From NCBI GenBank assembly GCA_020847555.1, contig JADLBT010000443.1, positions 1 through 34,726 of the forward strand: a DNA stretch of 34,726 nt, in the 5' to 3' direction. The position numbers and the translations under genes are program-made. The first letter of the stretch is position 1, and every line of letters begins with the position of its first letter. This DNA comes from Gemmataceae bacterium. Its GTDB lineage: Bacteria > Planctomycetota > Planctomycetia > Gemmatales > Gemmataceae. Below the pieces are notes generated by a model. The model was given only the letters and a program-made list of their open reading frames with translations, searched no databases and was not told the origin of the DNA. Below, one piece after another: positions 16,239 to 23,331 of the stretch.

Positions 16239-16282
16239 GGAGGTAAAACCCACAGGGCGCCGCCCGTGGGTTTTACCTCCTC
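16237..16282. terminator. Perfect 17-bp hairpin overlapping the sigma gene stop
   Basis: GAGGAGGTAAAACCCAC (16237-16253) is exactly complementary to 16266-16282, with a GGGC/GCCC tip. The arm begins within the TGA stop codon (16236-16238). The central CCCAC...GGGCGCCGCCCGTGGG resembles the inner core of the rpsA hairpin. It is a strong candidate terminator; the GAGGAGG in the arm is also Shine-Dalgarno-like but is sequestered. Confidence 0.7.
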
Positions 16283-16407
16283 GCCGATCCTTCACCCCTG
16301 ACCCGTTTCCCTGCAGTCATTTCTTTCTTTCAATCCCTTCCGCCGCGCCAAACGATAACCACAGACAGGTTCGCATCCCCACACTCTCCCTCCGCCGAGG
16401 TCACGCC

Positions 16408-17205
16408 ATGATGGTGCGCCGGGGCTGGCTGCTGGTGGCGTTCGTCGGCCTGGGATGTCACTCGCTGTGCCTGGCCCTGGAGCGGGATCCGGCCGCTGCC
16501 ACCCGGTTGTGGGAGCAGGGGCAGCAGGCGATGCGCGACGGCGAACCGCGCCGCGCCATCGGATTCTACGAGCAGAGCCTCGCCACCGACCCCGCCTTCA
16601 CGCGCACCCACATGAGCCTCGCGGCCGCCTACCTGGAGGCGGGCGACGAGGAGACCGCCTGCACCCACCTGGAGCGCTACGTCGCCGCCCATCCCGAACA
16701 CGTCCTCGTCCGGTCCCATTATGCCGAGTTGCTGCTGCGGCTGCACCGGACTCGGGACGCCTGCCGGGAGTTCGCGCGGTTCGTCGCCGACGCCCAGGAC
16801 GAGGGCGAGGGGCTGGTCCGGCACCTGGTCCACGGCCACACGCGGCTGATGGAGATCGCCCAGGGCGACGCCGACGAGTACGCCGTCCGCCTGCACCGGG
16901 GCATCGGCCTGTACTGGCTGGCGCGCGAGCGGGCCGGGCTCGGCGAGCCCGGCGGCGCACTGCCCGTCGAGGGGCTGCTCTGCCGCGCCGCGGGCGAGCT
17001 GGTGCGGGCGCGGGCCAGCCGGCCCAGCGCGGCGCGGCCGTCGTGGTATCTGCACCTCGTCTGGTCGCGCCTGGCACGGACTGGCCCTGCGCGCACCTGT
17101 CTGCGCCAGGCGGTCGAGGCCGCCGTGTGCGGGGATCTCACGCCTGCCGAGCAGCGCAGCCTCGTTCTCGCCAGCCGCTCGGCGCAGGACCGCACCCGGC
17201 CGTGA
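16408..17205 (+). CDS. TPR-repeat probable lipoprotein
   Basis: The 265-aa product (ATG ATG at 16408/16411) opens with RRGWLLVAFVGLGC, a basic n-region, hydrophobic core and VGLGC lipobox (Cys17). Two to three TPR units follow (about residues 28-130): ATRLWEQGQQAMRDGEPRRAIGFYEQSLATDP, THMSLAAAYLEAGDEETACTHLERYVAAHP, and AELLLRLHRTRDACREFARFV. The C-terminal half is helical with no recognised domain. Family knowledge: TPR proteins act as protein-binding scaffolds. It stands alone between the sigma gene and the 17427 gene, and the partner is unknown. Confidence 0.78.
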   Translation: MMVRRGWLLVAFVGLGCHSLCLALERDPAAATRLWEQGQQAMRDGEPRRAIGFYEQSLATDPAFTRTHMSLAAAYLEAGDEETACTHLERYVAAHPEHVLVRSHYAELLLRLHRTRDACREFARFVADAQDEGEGLVRHLVHGHTRLMEIAQGDADEYAVRLHRGIGLYWLARERAGLGEPGGALPVEGLLCRAAGELVRARASRPSAARPSWYLHLVWSRLARTGPARTCLRQAVEAAVCGDLTPAEQRSLVLASRSAQDRTRP

Positions 17206-17293
17206 CCCCGGAGCGACCGGACATTTCGTGAAACCTCTCGACACTACCCTGTCTCTATCTTCCTGCCCAGGCGCGGGCCGCTGCCCCGGCCCC

Positions 17294-17323
17294 TTGACAC
17301 TCGCGGCGCGGCGTTGCTAGGCT
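17294..17323 (+). promoter_or_regulatory. Promoter for the 17427 gene
   Basis: A consensus TTGACA (17294-17299) and TAGGCT (17318-17323) are 18 bases apart, about 100 bases before the ATG. This is the best -35 box in the window. Confidence 0.55.
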
Positions 17324-17426
17324 GCATGACAGGCGCGTCTGCCGCGGCGAAAATGCACGAGTGGATCGTTGCAGTTGCAGCGCTCACCAGCCGCCGTTTC
17401 GTTCGTTATCCTCTCGGAGTGACTCG

Positions 17427-18761
17427 ATGCTCCAGGTTGTTTGCAAAAGGCCCCGGGCGTTCCTGTGGCTGGCGCTCCTCACCTTCGCCGGGGGCGTGGG
17501 CGCGGCCCTCGCCCAGGACCAGCAGCTCGCCTCGCGCGAGGATCTTGAGAAAAAATACCGGGCGCATCGCGAGCGCTTCGAGAAACTCCTCCGCGGGGAG
17601 GAGGCGCCCACCGCCGAGGACGAGGCGGTGGCCACGGCCGCGGCCCAGTGGTTCGCTTACTCGATGACGGTCCCCACTCTCCAGTCCGAGCCGCGCAAGC
17701 TGTACGATCTGGCGAACCAGCTGCAGAACGTGGTCAACACCGCCGCGGCCAACAAGGGAAGCGCGGCATTCGTGAAGCTATTCACCGGGCGTCTGCTTGC
17801 CGCCCTCAAGGATGTCTTCGCTCTGGACCCGGTGAAGAACCGCGTCGCCTGCGTCAACGCCGCTGTCCTCCTGCCGATTTACGCGAAGGCGAAGCAGCAG
17901 GAGTTCGGCGACTACCTGGAAGCCCTCCTGCGCGACGGCAAGAAGCACGACGTCGTCCGCCTGTACGCCGCCAAGGCGATGCGCGAGTACCTCGACGGCC
18001 TCGTGCCGGCGAAGCTGTCCGACGATCCGAACGCCCCCGGGTACAAGCAGACGATCGAGAAGCGCGCCCGCGACGCCAGCCGCGTGGAGGCGGTGATCGG
18101 CTACATCAACCACGACTGGAAGCTGCCCAAGGAGCCGCCGAAGGAACTCCTCGAGGCGGTCCACTTCATCCGCCGGGAGGCGATCCAGACCCTCGCCCAG
18201 GCCCAACTGCCCGCCCTCAAGGCCCTCAAGGGCGAGATCCAGACGCCGATCGCCTACCACCTGCTGCGCGTGCTGTCGTCGGGCAAGGACGCACTGAACC
18301 CGCCAGCGTCCCTCTCGGAGAAGGCCGAGGCGGCCATCGGCGTGTGCCGGCTGAAGGCGCGCGAGGTCGAGGATTACCTGCCGGAGGTGGGGGCGTACCT
18401 GGTCGGCCAGTTCCTGGTCGAGTTCACGACGAAGTACATCGAGGACTACCCGAACTTCAGCGTCAAGGAGAAGGAGATCCGCAAGCCGCCGCTGGTGTCG
18501 TGGAAGGCTTACGCGAACCGCCTGCTTCCTCTGCTGGACGATCTGCAGAAGAACCTGCCGGCGGCGCACCCGCTGCGGGCCAAGCTCAACGACCTGCTCC
18601 AGAAGGGGCGGTTGGTCCTCGGCGACATCCGGTTGCACAACCGCGTCGATTCGCCGGCCCTGATCCAGGCCGCGACGGAGAGTCTGCGGCCCCAGAGCGG
18701 CACGCTCTACAAGGACGTCAAGGAGTTCCAGATCGACCTGCCCGCACCCGGGGGCGTCTGA
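17427..18761 (+). CDS. Secreted hypothetical protein, helical
   Basis: The ATG at 17427 has GGAG about 10 bases upstream and opens a signal peptide (basic VCKRPRAF, hydrophobic LWLALLTFAGGVGAAL, cleavage near ALAQD). The mature protein (444 aa with signal) is almost all predicted helix: a charged coil (REDLEKKYRAHRERFEKLLRGEE), then repeated helical hairpins such as NRVACVNAAVLLPIYAKAKQ, RREAIQTLAQAQLPALKAL and EKAEAAIGVCRLKA that look like degenerate HEAT-type repeats. It ends in KEFQIDLPAPGGV. I do not recognise a named family; it resembles secreted proteins confined to planctomycetes. It is monocistronic, and a twin GC-rich repeat follows it. Confidence 0.75.
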   Translation: MLQVVCKRPRAFLWLALLTFAGGVGAALAQDQQLASREDLEKKYRAHRERFEKLLRGEEAPTAEDEAVATAAAQWFAYSMTVPTLQSEPRKLYDLANQLQNVVNTAAANKGSAAFVKLFTGRLLAALKDVFALDPVKNRVACVNAAVLLPIYAKAKQQEFGDYLEALLRDGKKHDVVRLYAAKAMREYLDGLVPAKLSDDPNAPGYKQTIEKRARDASRVEAVIGYINHDWKLPKEPPKELLEAVHFIRREAIQTLAQAQLPALKALKGEIQTPIAYHLLRVLSSGKDALNPPASLSEKAEAAIGVCRLKAREVEDYLPEVGAYLVGQFLVEFTTKYIEDYPNFSVKEKEIRKPPLVSWKAYANRLLPLLDDLQKNLPAAHPLRAKLNDLLQKGRLVLGDIRLHNRVDSPALIQAATESLRPQSGTLYKDVKEFQIDLPAPGGV

Positions 18762-18778
18762 TCCACCGCCATTGTCTT

Positions 18779-18871
18779 TCCCCCTCTCCCCCGACCCCTC
18801 TCCCACCAGGGGAGAGGGGAGGAAGAACCCCCTCACCCCCGACCCCTCTCCCACCAGGGGCGAGGGGAGCA
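18779..18871. repeat. Twin CCCCTCTCCC-type palindromic repeat
   Basis: Two copies of an about 42-base unit lie in tandem: about 18781-18822 and 18828-18870. Each has CCCCTC(T/A)CCCCCGACC, then CCCTCTCCC, ACCA and GGG(G)(A/C)GAGGGG. Within a unit CCCCTCTCCC pairs with GGGGAGAGGGG to form a hairpin. It begins about 20 bases after the 17427 stop codon. It resembles the dispersed CCCTCACCCC...GGGGAGAGGG repeats seen in many bacterial genomes. A related single copy is at 20951-20990. Confidence 0.65.
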
Positions 18872-19139
18872 AGCGTACTGAGGACTGGCCTTGTCGTCGC
18901 TTGCCCTTCTGGCTCGCCGGGTCTTGTCCGGTAGCTGCTCTGAAAATAAGCCGTCTGCACGATGGCCTGGGTTCCCGAGACACCTGGCCCCTTGCGGCGC
19001 GAGCACGAAACTCTGAGAATTGCACCGTGCATCCGCCGCGATTCGCCCCCCACCCGGCGCTCGCCTGCCCCGCCTCGGATGCCCCTGCCTTCGACCAGCG
19101 TGACCGTGTTCCCGATACCCGTGCGAAAGGAGACTCACC
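18872..19139. other. Intergenic region before the DUF1080 gene
   Basis: Apart from the twin repeat just upstream, this stretch has no gene I can support. A weak promoter-like pair (TTCGAC 19090-19095, CGATAC 19113-19118, 17-base spacing) precedes the DUF1080 start, and AAGGAG (19126-19132 area) is its ribosome-binding site. Confidence 0.35.
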
Positions 19140-19739
19140 ATGAAGCGCCTCGGCACCGTCGGGCTGCTGCTCGTGGCGTCGCTGGCCAGCGCCGGCGACA
19201 CCGGCACGAAGCAGCCCCCGGAAGGGTTCACCGCCCTGTTCAACGGCAAGGATCTAACCGGGTGGAAGGTCGATAAGAAACAGGCGGCCTCCTGGTTGGT
19301 CAAGGACGGGAGCATCTACTACACCGGCAAGGGCGGTCGGAACCTGGCGACCGCGAAGAGCTACAAGGACTTCGAGCTGTGGGTGGACTGGAAGATCCTC
19401 AAGAACGGCGACAGCGGCATCTACCTGCGCGGCCAGCCCCAGGTGCAAATCTGGGAGAACAAGGAAGGGTCCGGCGGCCTGTACAACAACCCGAAGACGG
19501 CCCCCGGGCGTGTCCCGCTTGTCGTCGCCGACCGCCCGCCGGGCGAGTGGAACACCTTCTACAGCAAGATGGTCGGCAACAAGGTGACGGTAAAGCTGAA
19601 CGGCAAGGTGGTGGTCGATAACGCCGCCTTCATACCCCTCGGCAAGGCGTCGCCGCCCCAGGGGCCGATCGAACTGCAGACCCACGGCAACTCGCTGTGG
19701 TTCCGCAACATCTTCGTCAAGGAACTGAACGGGAAGTGA
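19140..19739 (+). CDS. Secreted DUF1080 (3-keto-disaccharide hydrolase) protein
   Basis: The 199-aa product has a strong AAGGAG ribosome-binding site and a signal peptide (MKRLGTVGLLLVASLASAGD). The DUF1080 hallmarks are FTALFNGKDLTGWKV at the mature N-terminus, YKDFELWVDWKI, GDSGIYLRG, GEWNTFYSKMVGNKVTVKLNGK, and the closing GPIELQTHGNSLWFRNIFVKEL. This is a concanavalin-like beta-sandwich. Family knowledge: some members hydrolyse 3-keto-glycosides made by oxidoreductases; others only bind carbohydrate. That links it loosely with Gfo/Idh/MocA enzymes such as the one at 3829, but the two are not neighbours. It is convergent with the alpha/beta hydrolase, with a shared hairpin between them. 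Confidence 0.9.
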   Translation: MKRLGTVGLLLVASLASAGDTGTKQPPEGFTALFNGKDLTGWKVDKKQAASWLVKDGSIYYTGKGGRNLATAKSYKDFELWVDWKILKNGDSGIYLRGQPQVQIWENKEGSGGLYNNPKTAPGRVPLVVADRPPGEWNTFYSKMVGNKVTVKLNGKVVVDNAAFIPLGKASPPQGPIELQTHGNSLWFRNIFVKELNGK

Positions 19740-19754
19740 TTCCCGCGGTTTCAT

Positions 19755-19790
19755 GAGCGGCAGGGGGCGCGGGCACGCCCCCTGCCGCTC
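19755..19790. terminator. Perfect 15-bp bidirectional terminator
   Basis: GAGCGGCAGGGGGCG (19755-19769) is exactly complementary to 19776-19790 around a 6-base loop. It lies 15 bases after the DUF1080 stop and 3 bases from the stop of the opposing hydrolase gene, so it can serve both transcripts. Confidence 0.7.
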
Positions 19791-19793
19791 GCT

Positions 19794-20927
19794 TCATTTC
19801 GGCGACCTGCGGTCGGCCCCACCCTGTTTGAGGCAGTACTCGAAGAAGCGGTACAGCGCCTCGTTCGACGCCTCGGTCGGGCCGTGCGTCTTGCGGTTGG
19901 TCATTGCCACCCGGTTCGCGTAGCCCAGCAACTGGTTCACCGCGACCGCGTGGTTGAGCGCCTTCCAGCGCTCGGGCGGATCCTCCGAGCCGCCCGATAC
20001 GAGGAACGGTCGCGGCGCCATCAGGGCGTGCAACTCGTGCAGGTCGTGGCCGGCCTCGATCAGCTGCTTGTACGGGCCGGTGCGCGGGTTCTTCTCACTC
20101 GGGATGCCGCGCTTGCGGTACTTGCCCGCTTCGTGGCCGAGATACCACGGCTCCCAGTAGTTGACGTTGCTGCGCTTCTCGTCGAAGACCACGCCGCCGT
20201 CGGACCAGGCAGCACAGGCGAACCGATCGTAAAGGCACGACGCGAACATGGCCCACTTGCCGCCGTAGGAGTGGCCGACAATGCCGATCCGGTTAGGGTC
20301 CACCATGCCCAGGCTCGCCAGCAGGTTGCAGCAGTTGGCGGCGACGTAGGCGTGGTACGACAGCGGCTGCAGCTGGGTCTTCTCCTTGCTGGGGTAGTAG
20401 CTCTCCGGCGGGCTGCCGACCGAGAGGGCGACGAACCCGCGGCGGGCGAGCTGCCACGCGAAGTCGCGCAGGGCCGCCTTGCCCTTGCCGATGCCGGTGT
20501 TCGCCTCGTAGTAGACGACCACGACCGCCGGAAACGGACCCTTGCCGTCCGGGACGAGCAGGTAGGCGTCGTCGGTGAAGCGGCCGGGAGCGACCTCGAT
20601 GCGGACGCGGTGCTGGGTGACGTTCGCGCGTCGCTCCTTCGCCAGGTACTCGATCTTCGGCTTTTCGAGCAGCGGCGGCCACGGCCCCAGCGCGCCGTGC
20701 CAGGTTCCGAGGATCTCCTTGCGGCGTTTCGCCCAGTCGGCGGCGTTCTTGACGGGCGTGCCGTCTGCGAACTGCAACGGCGATCGGTAATTCCCCAAAT
20801 CGGCGGCGAGATGCGGCGGGGGCTTGAAGTAGGGTTTGAGATCCTCCGGCGGGGACTGCGCGCCGGTGGTGAGGGCGACGCCGAGGAGCGCCAGCCCGGC
20901 GAGTAACGTGGTGGTCGCGGTTCTCAT
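19794..20927 (-). CDS. Secreted alpha/beta hydrolase, CE15/acetylxylan-esterase-like
   Basis: The ATG at 20927 has GGAG upstream and starts a signal peptide (MRTATTTLLAGLALLGVALT). The product is 377 aa. The nucleophile elbow is GHSYGGKWAM (Ser220), with the G-x-S-x-G-G-K pattern typical of glucuronoyl esterases (CE15) and related planctomycete esterases. An acidic residue is plausible in GGSEDPPERW and the histidine in KTHGPTE. PFPAVVVVYYEANTG is the first core strand plus oxyanion region. Family knowledge: cleavage of ester links between lignin and glucuronoxylan or of acetyl groups. It could instead be a different DLH-like esterase. It is convergent with the DUF1080 gene. Confidence 0.8.
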   Translation of the reverse strand: MRTATTTLLAGLALLGVALTTGAQSPPEDLKPYFKPPPHLAADLGNYRSPLQFADGTPVKNAADWAKRRKEILGTWHGALGPWPPLLEKPKIEYLAKERRANVTQHRVRIEVAPGRFTDDAYLLVPDGKGPFPAVVVVYYEANTGIGKGKAALRDFAWQLARRGFVALSVGSPPESYYPSKEKTQLQPLSYHAYVAANCCNLLASLGMVDPNRIGIVGHSYGGKWAMFASCLYDRFACAAWSDGGVVFDEKRSNVNYWEPWYLGHEAGKYRKRGIPSEKNPRTGPYKQLIEAGHDLHELHALMAPRPFLVSGGSEDPPERWKALNHAVAVNQLLGYANRVAMTNRKTHGPTEASNEALYRFFEYCLKQGGADRRSPK

Positions 20928-20950
20928 CTGTTGTTCTCCGACTGGAGCTT

Positions 20951-20990
20951 TCTGCTCCCCCTCTCCTGCCAAGGGAGGGGGTTGGGGGGA
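20951..20990. repeat. CCCTCTCC...GGGAGGGGG imperfect palindrome
   Basis: CCCCCTCTCC, TGCCAA and GGGAGGGGG form an imperfect hairpin followed by TTGGGGGGAG. It is related in composition to the twin repeat at 18779-18871. It lies just upstream of the hydrolase start. Confidence 0.45.
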
Positions 20991-20998
20991 GAGATTCT

Positions 20999-21026
20999 CG
21001 CCCAGGCTCTCAGGCGTGCCTGGGCG
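20999..21026. terminator. 9-bp hairpin at the end of the small two-gene operon
   Basis: CGCCCAGGC (20999-21007) pairs exactly with GCCTGGGCG (21018-21026) around a 10-base loop. On the minus strand it overlaps the stop codon of the 123-aa gene. Confidence 0.5.
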
Positions 21027-21381
21027 TCGGGTGGATCTCGCCGCTGAAAATGCCCGTCACCTCGCTCACCCGGAAGAAGGCGACGACGGCCTCCCCGCAC
21101 GCCCCGGGTGCGAGAATGGCGTAAGACCCGTAATCGGTCGGACTCCCGCTCGCGACATACTGAAGGCCGGTCCCTCGCACCGTGACAGTGCGGTTGTCCC
21201 GGAGCAGGACGGTGAAATTCTTGAGGCTGCCGTTGCAGGTGCCGCCATCGATGAAGGTGACTACCGATTGCGGGCGGACCGGCTCGGCAAGGCCGTAAGT
21301 GAGGTCTTTCGGGAGATTGGCCTCCTCGACAACCTCCTGGAGGATCAGGCAACCAACGTCCACACCGGACGGAGTGCTCAT
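21010..21381 (-). CDS. Hypothetical protein, 123 aa, second gene of a small operon
   Basis: The ATG at 21381 lies 6 bases after the TAG of the upstream 133-aa gene, so the two are very probably cotranscribed and translationally coupled. The product has no signal peptide or membrane segment. Its N-terminal third (CLILQEVVEEANLPKDL) is helical; the rest is beta-rich (VTFIDGGTCNGSL, FTVLLRDNRTVTVRGTG, YGSYAILAPGA, AVVAFFRVSEVTGIFSGEI). I recognise no family. A soluble partner of the upstream protein is the most that can be inferred. Confidence 0.65.
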   Translation of the reverse strand: MSTPSGVDVGCLILQEVVEEANLPKDLTYGLAEPVRPQSVVTFIDGGTCNGSLKNFTVLLRDNRTVTVRGTGLQYVASGSPTDYGSYAILAPGACGEAVVAFFRVSEVTGIFSGEIHPTPRHA

Positions 21382-21387
21382 GGTTCT

Positions 21388-21789
21388 CTACCTCAGCACC
21401 AGGGCCTGCTGTGCGATCGGCTGCTCATTGTACCAGAACTGCACCCAGTGGAGCCCCGGCCGCCGGAAGAGGAGGTTGCGCAAGCGAAAGGTCATTCCCA
21501 CCACCTCCAGCGGGTCGGACGGGAGAGCGAGGGGGCGCGTCTGGGTACGAAACACGATTTCCGCGTCGTCCGCGTGATGGATTTCAACCCACCCCGCGCC
21601 GCCCCCGCGACACTCCGTCAGCTGGAGGAAGACGCAGATCTCCCGGTGCAGGAACGGATAGGAAGGGTGCGCCTGCGAACAAAGCGCGTTGATAAGGCCC
21701 GCAAGGGTGACGCGGCGCGGGTTGTCCGGGCCGGTCTGAACATCCTCGCAAAGGATCAGGTAACGGACGACGGGATGAACCTGGTTCAT
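21388..21789 (-). CDS. DUF6941-like hypothetical protein, 133 aa
   Basis: The ATG at 21789 is preferred over a TTG at 21807. The sequence runs [21 protein letters not shown], then [55 protein letters not shown] and [20 protein letters not shown]. This alternation of strands resembles planctomycete proteins that I recall as DUF6941, a beta-sandwich of unknown role. There is no export signal, so it is probably cytosolic. It heads a two-gene operon with the 123-aa protein. The family label is from memory and should be treated as tentative. Confidence 0.68.
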   Translation of the reverse strand: MNQVHPVVRYLILCEDVQTGPDNPRRVTLAGLINALCSQAHPSYPFLHREICVFLQLTECRGGGAGWVEIHHADDAEIVFRTQTRPLALPSDPLEVVGMTFRLRNLLFRRPGLHWVQFWYNEQPIAQQALVLR

Positions 21790-22174
21790 GGCTGCGTTCC
21801 CGGCCAACCGACGATGCGCGCCTTTCGCCGCCTACTTCCGGAGCAGAAACGCCTTCGCGTTCACCAGCCCGTCGTGTTTCTGCCGCCGCGCCGCCGGCAG
21901 GCCCGGTAACTGCGTCGCGCGCAGCCCTGACCGCAAGGAGCAGAGGCAACGTGCGGAGGGTAGTTCGCATGGTTGGTCGCGTCCGCGGGGGCAGCAGGCG
22001 GGAAGTCGCGTCGATCTCTACCCGTTAAGAATACCGACCCGCAGCCGCGACGCCACGAAAATTTGCTCCGGAGCCACGCCCCCGGAGGGGCGCGGTGTCT
22101 CCTCCGGCGCAGCGGCCCCGTTGCGCCTGCGCCCCGGCTGCGGTTCAGCTCCCAGGCGCGCGGTCCGGACGTCG
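21790..22174. other. Divergent gap between the small operon and mqnD
   Basis: No intact gene is supported. A minus-strand ATG at 21970 opens a signal-peptide-like stretch ([14 protein letters not shown]) that soon turns into shadow. In the neighbouring frame a short tail ending [15 protein letters not shown] stops at 21832. These could be the two ends of a frameshifted short gene of about 46 codons, but the evidence is too thin to annotate. Confidence 0.3.
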
Positions 22175-22203
22175 TTGGGCGTTCCCGGGACCGCCCGTAG
22201 AAT
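22175..22203 (+). promoter_or_regulatory. Promoter for mqnD
   Basis: TTGGGC (22175-22180) and TAGAAT (22198-22203) are separated by exactly 17 bases, about 30 bases before the start codon. Confidence 0.6.
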
Positions 22204-22234
22204 AGCGCCGGAGCCCGTGTGCAAGGAACCCGCC

Positions 22235-23071
22235 ATGACGAAACGACTCATCACCGTCGGCCACAGCCCCGACCCCGACGACGCCTTCATGTTCTACGCC
22301 CTCGCCCACGACAAGCTCGACACCGGCGACCTCGTATTCCGCCACGAGTTGCAGGACATCGAAACCCTTAACCGCCGAGCCCTGCGCGGCGAGTTGGAGG
22401 TGACCGCCGTCAGCATCCACGCCTACGCGCTCCTGCAAGATAAATATGCCCTTCTACCCAGCGGCTGCAGCATGGGCGACCGCTACGGCCCGATGGTCGT
22501 CGCCCGCGGCCCGCTCGGCGGCAACGACCTCAAGGGCGTCAAGATCGCCGTGCCGGGCACGCTGACGACCGCCTTCCTCGCGCTGCGCCTGCTGGTGGGC
22601 GAGTTCGCCTACGAGGTGATACCGTTCGACCAGATCATCGACGCGGTGGCGGCCGGCCGCTTCGACGCCGGGCTGATCATCCACGAGGGCCAGCTGACGT
22701 TCCAGAACCAGGGACTGCGGCTGGTGGTGGACCTGGGCGTGTGGTGGCAGGAGAAGACCGGGGTGCCGCTGCCGCTCGGCGGCAACGTCGTCCGCCGCGA
22801 CCTCGGCCCGGAGACGATGCGGACGATCAGCCGGCTCCTCAAGGAGAGCATCCGGTACGCCCTGGACCACCGGCAGGACGCGCTGGCCTATGCTCTGCGC
22901 TACGCCCGTGACATGGACATGTCCCTGGCCGACCGATTCGTCGGTATGTACGTCAACGAGTGGACGCTCGACTACGGCCCGCGCGGCCGCGCCGCCGTGC
23001 AGCGGTTGCTGGAGGAGGGCTACCACGCCGGCGTCATCCCCTCGCCCGTGACGGTCGAGTTCGTGGACTGA
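22235..23071 (+). CDS. mqnD: 1,4-dihydroxy-6-naphthoate synthase (MqnD)
   Basis: The 278-aa product starts at ATG 22235 with AAGGA upstream; the frame is open back to 21788, but that part is shadow. The family opening [15 protein letters not shown] is present, followed by [56 protein letters not shown] and [12 protein letters not shown], as expected for this periplasmic-binding-protein-like fold. Family knowledge: MqnD converts cyclic dehypoxanthinyl futalosine to 1,4-dihydroxy-6-naphthoate in the futalosine route to menaquinone. The other mqn genes are not in the window, which is common because they are often scattered. A close MqnA-type paralogue is the only serious alternative. Cytosolic, monocistronic. 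Confidence 0.9.
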   Translation: MTKRLITVGHSPDPDDAFMFYALAHDKLDTGDLVFRHELQDIETLNRRALRGELEVTAVSIHAYALLQDKYALLPSGCSMGDRYGPMVVARGPLGGNDLKGVKIAVPGTLTTAFLALRLLVGEFAYEVIPFDQIIDAVAAGRFDAGLIIHEGQLTFQNQGLRLVVDLGVWWQEKTGVPLPLGGNVVRRDLGPETMRTISRLLKESIRYALDHRQDALAYALRYARDMDMSLADRFVGMYVNEWTLDYGPRGRAAVQRLLEEGYHAGVIPSPVTVEFVD

Positions 23072-23127
23072 TACGGAATCGCCTTGACCTTGCTTCGTGC
23101 CGCTTGCGGCCTGGAAACGGTTGCAAA

Positions 23128-23180
23128 ACTAACCCCGAGCGCCAGCGCGGGGTCGTCCCGCGCTGGCGCTCGGGGTTAGT
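23128..23180. terminator. Perfect 24-bp hairpin after mqnD
   Basis: The arms 23128-23151 and 23157-23180 are exactly complementary around a 5-base loop (GTCGT). This is the longest perfect hairpin in the window. It contains the CGAGCGCCAGCGCG motif that also occurs at 26851-26865. It lies 57 bases after the mqnD stop; termination is possible, but the shared motif suggests a mobile or dispersed palindrome. Confidence 0.7.
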
Positions 23181-23331
23181 GGTCCGCCCCAATTGCTTGG
23201 CCGGTTAGCGACACTTCGAGGGTGGTGGTCTGCTAGCCCCTTGTTTCTGCGGTTAGTTTCGTAGATTGGGGTAATTGTTTAGTTCCTGGTTCTTCCCGCA
23301 CAGCGGGTCCAGCGGAGTTTGGAGTTGTCCC

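Noticed and set aside
16340..16407. A GGTTCGCATCCCC string resembling a tRNA T-loop
   Set aside because: No acceptor, D or anticodon arms can be folded around it.
21832..21970. A short signal-peptide-like start and a [19 protein letters not shown] tail in adjacent minus frames
   Set aside because: Joining them needs a frameshift, and the total would be only about 46 residues with no recognisable family.
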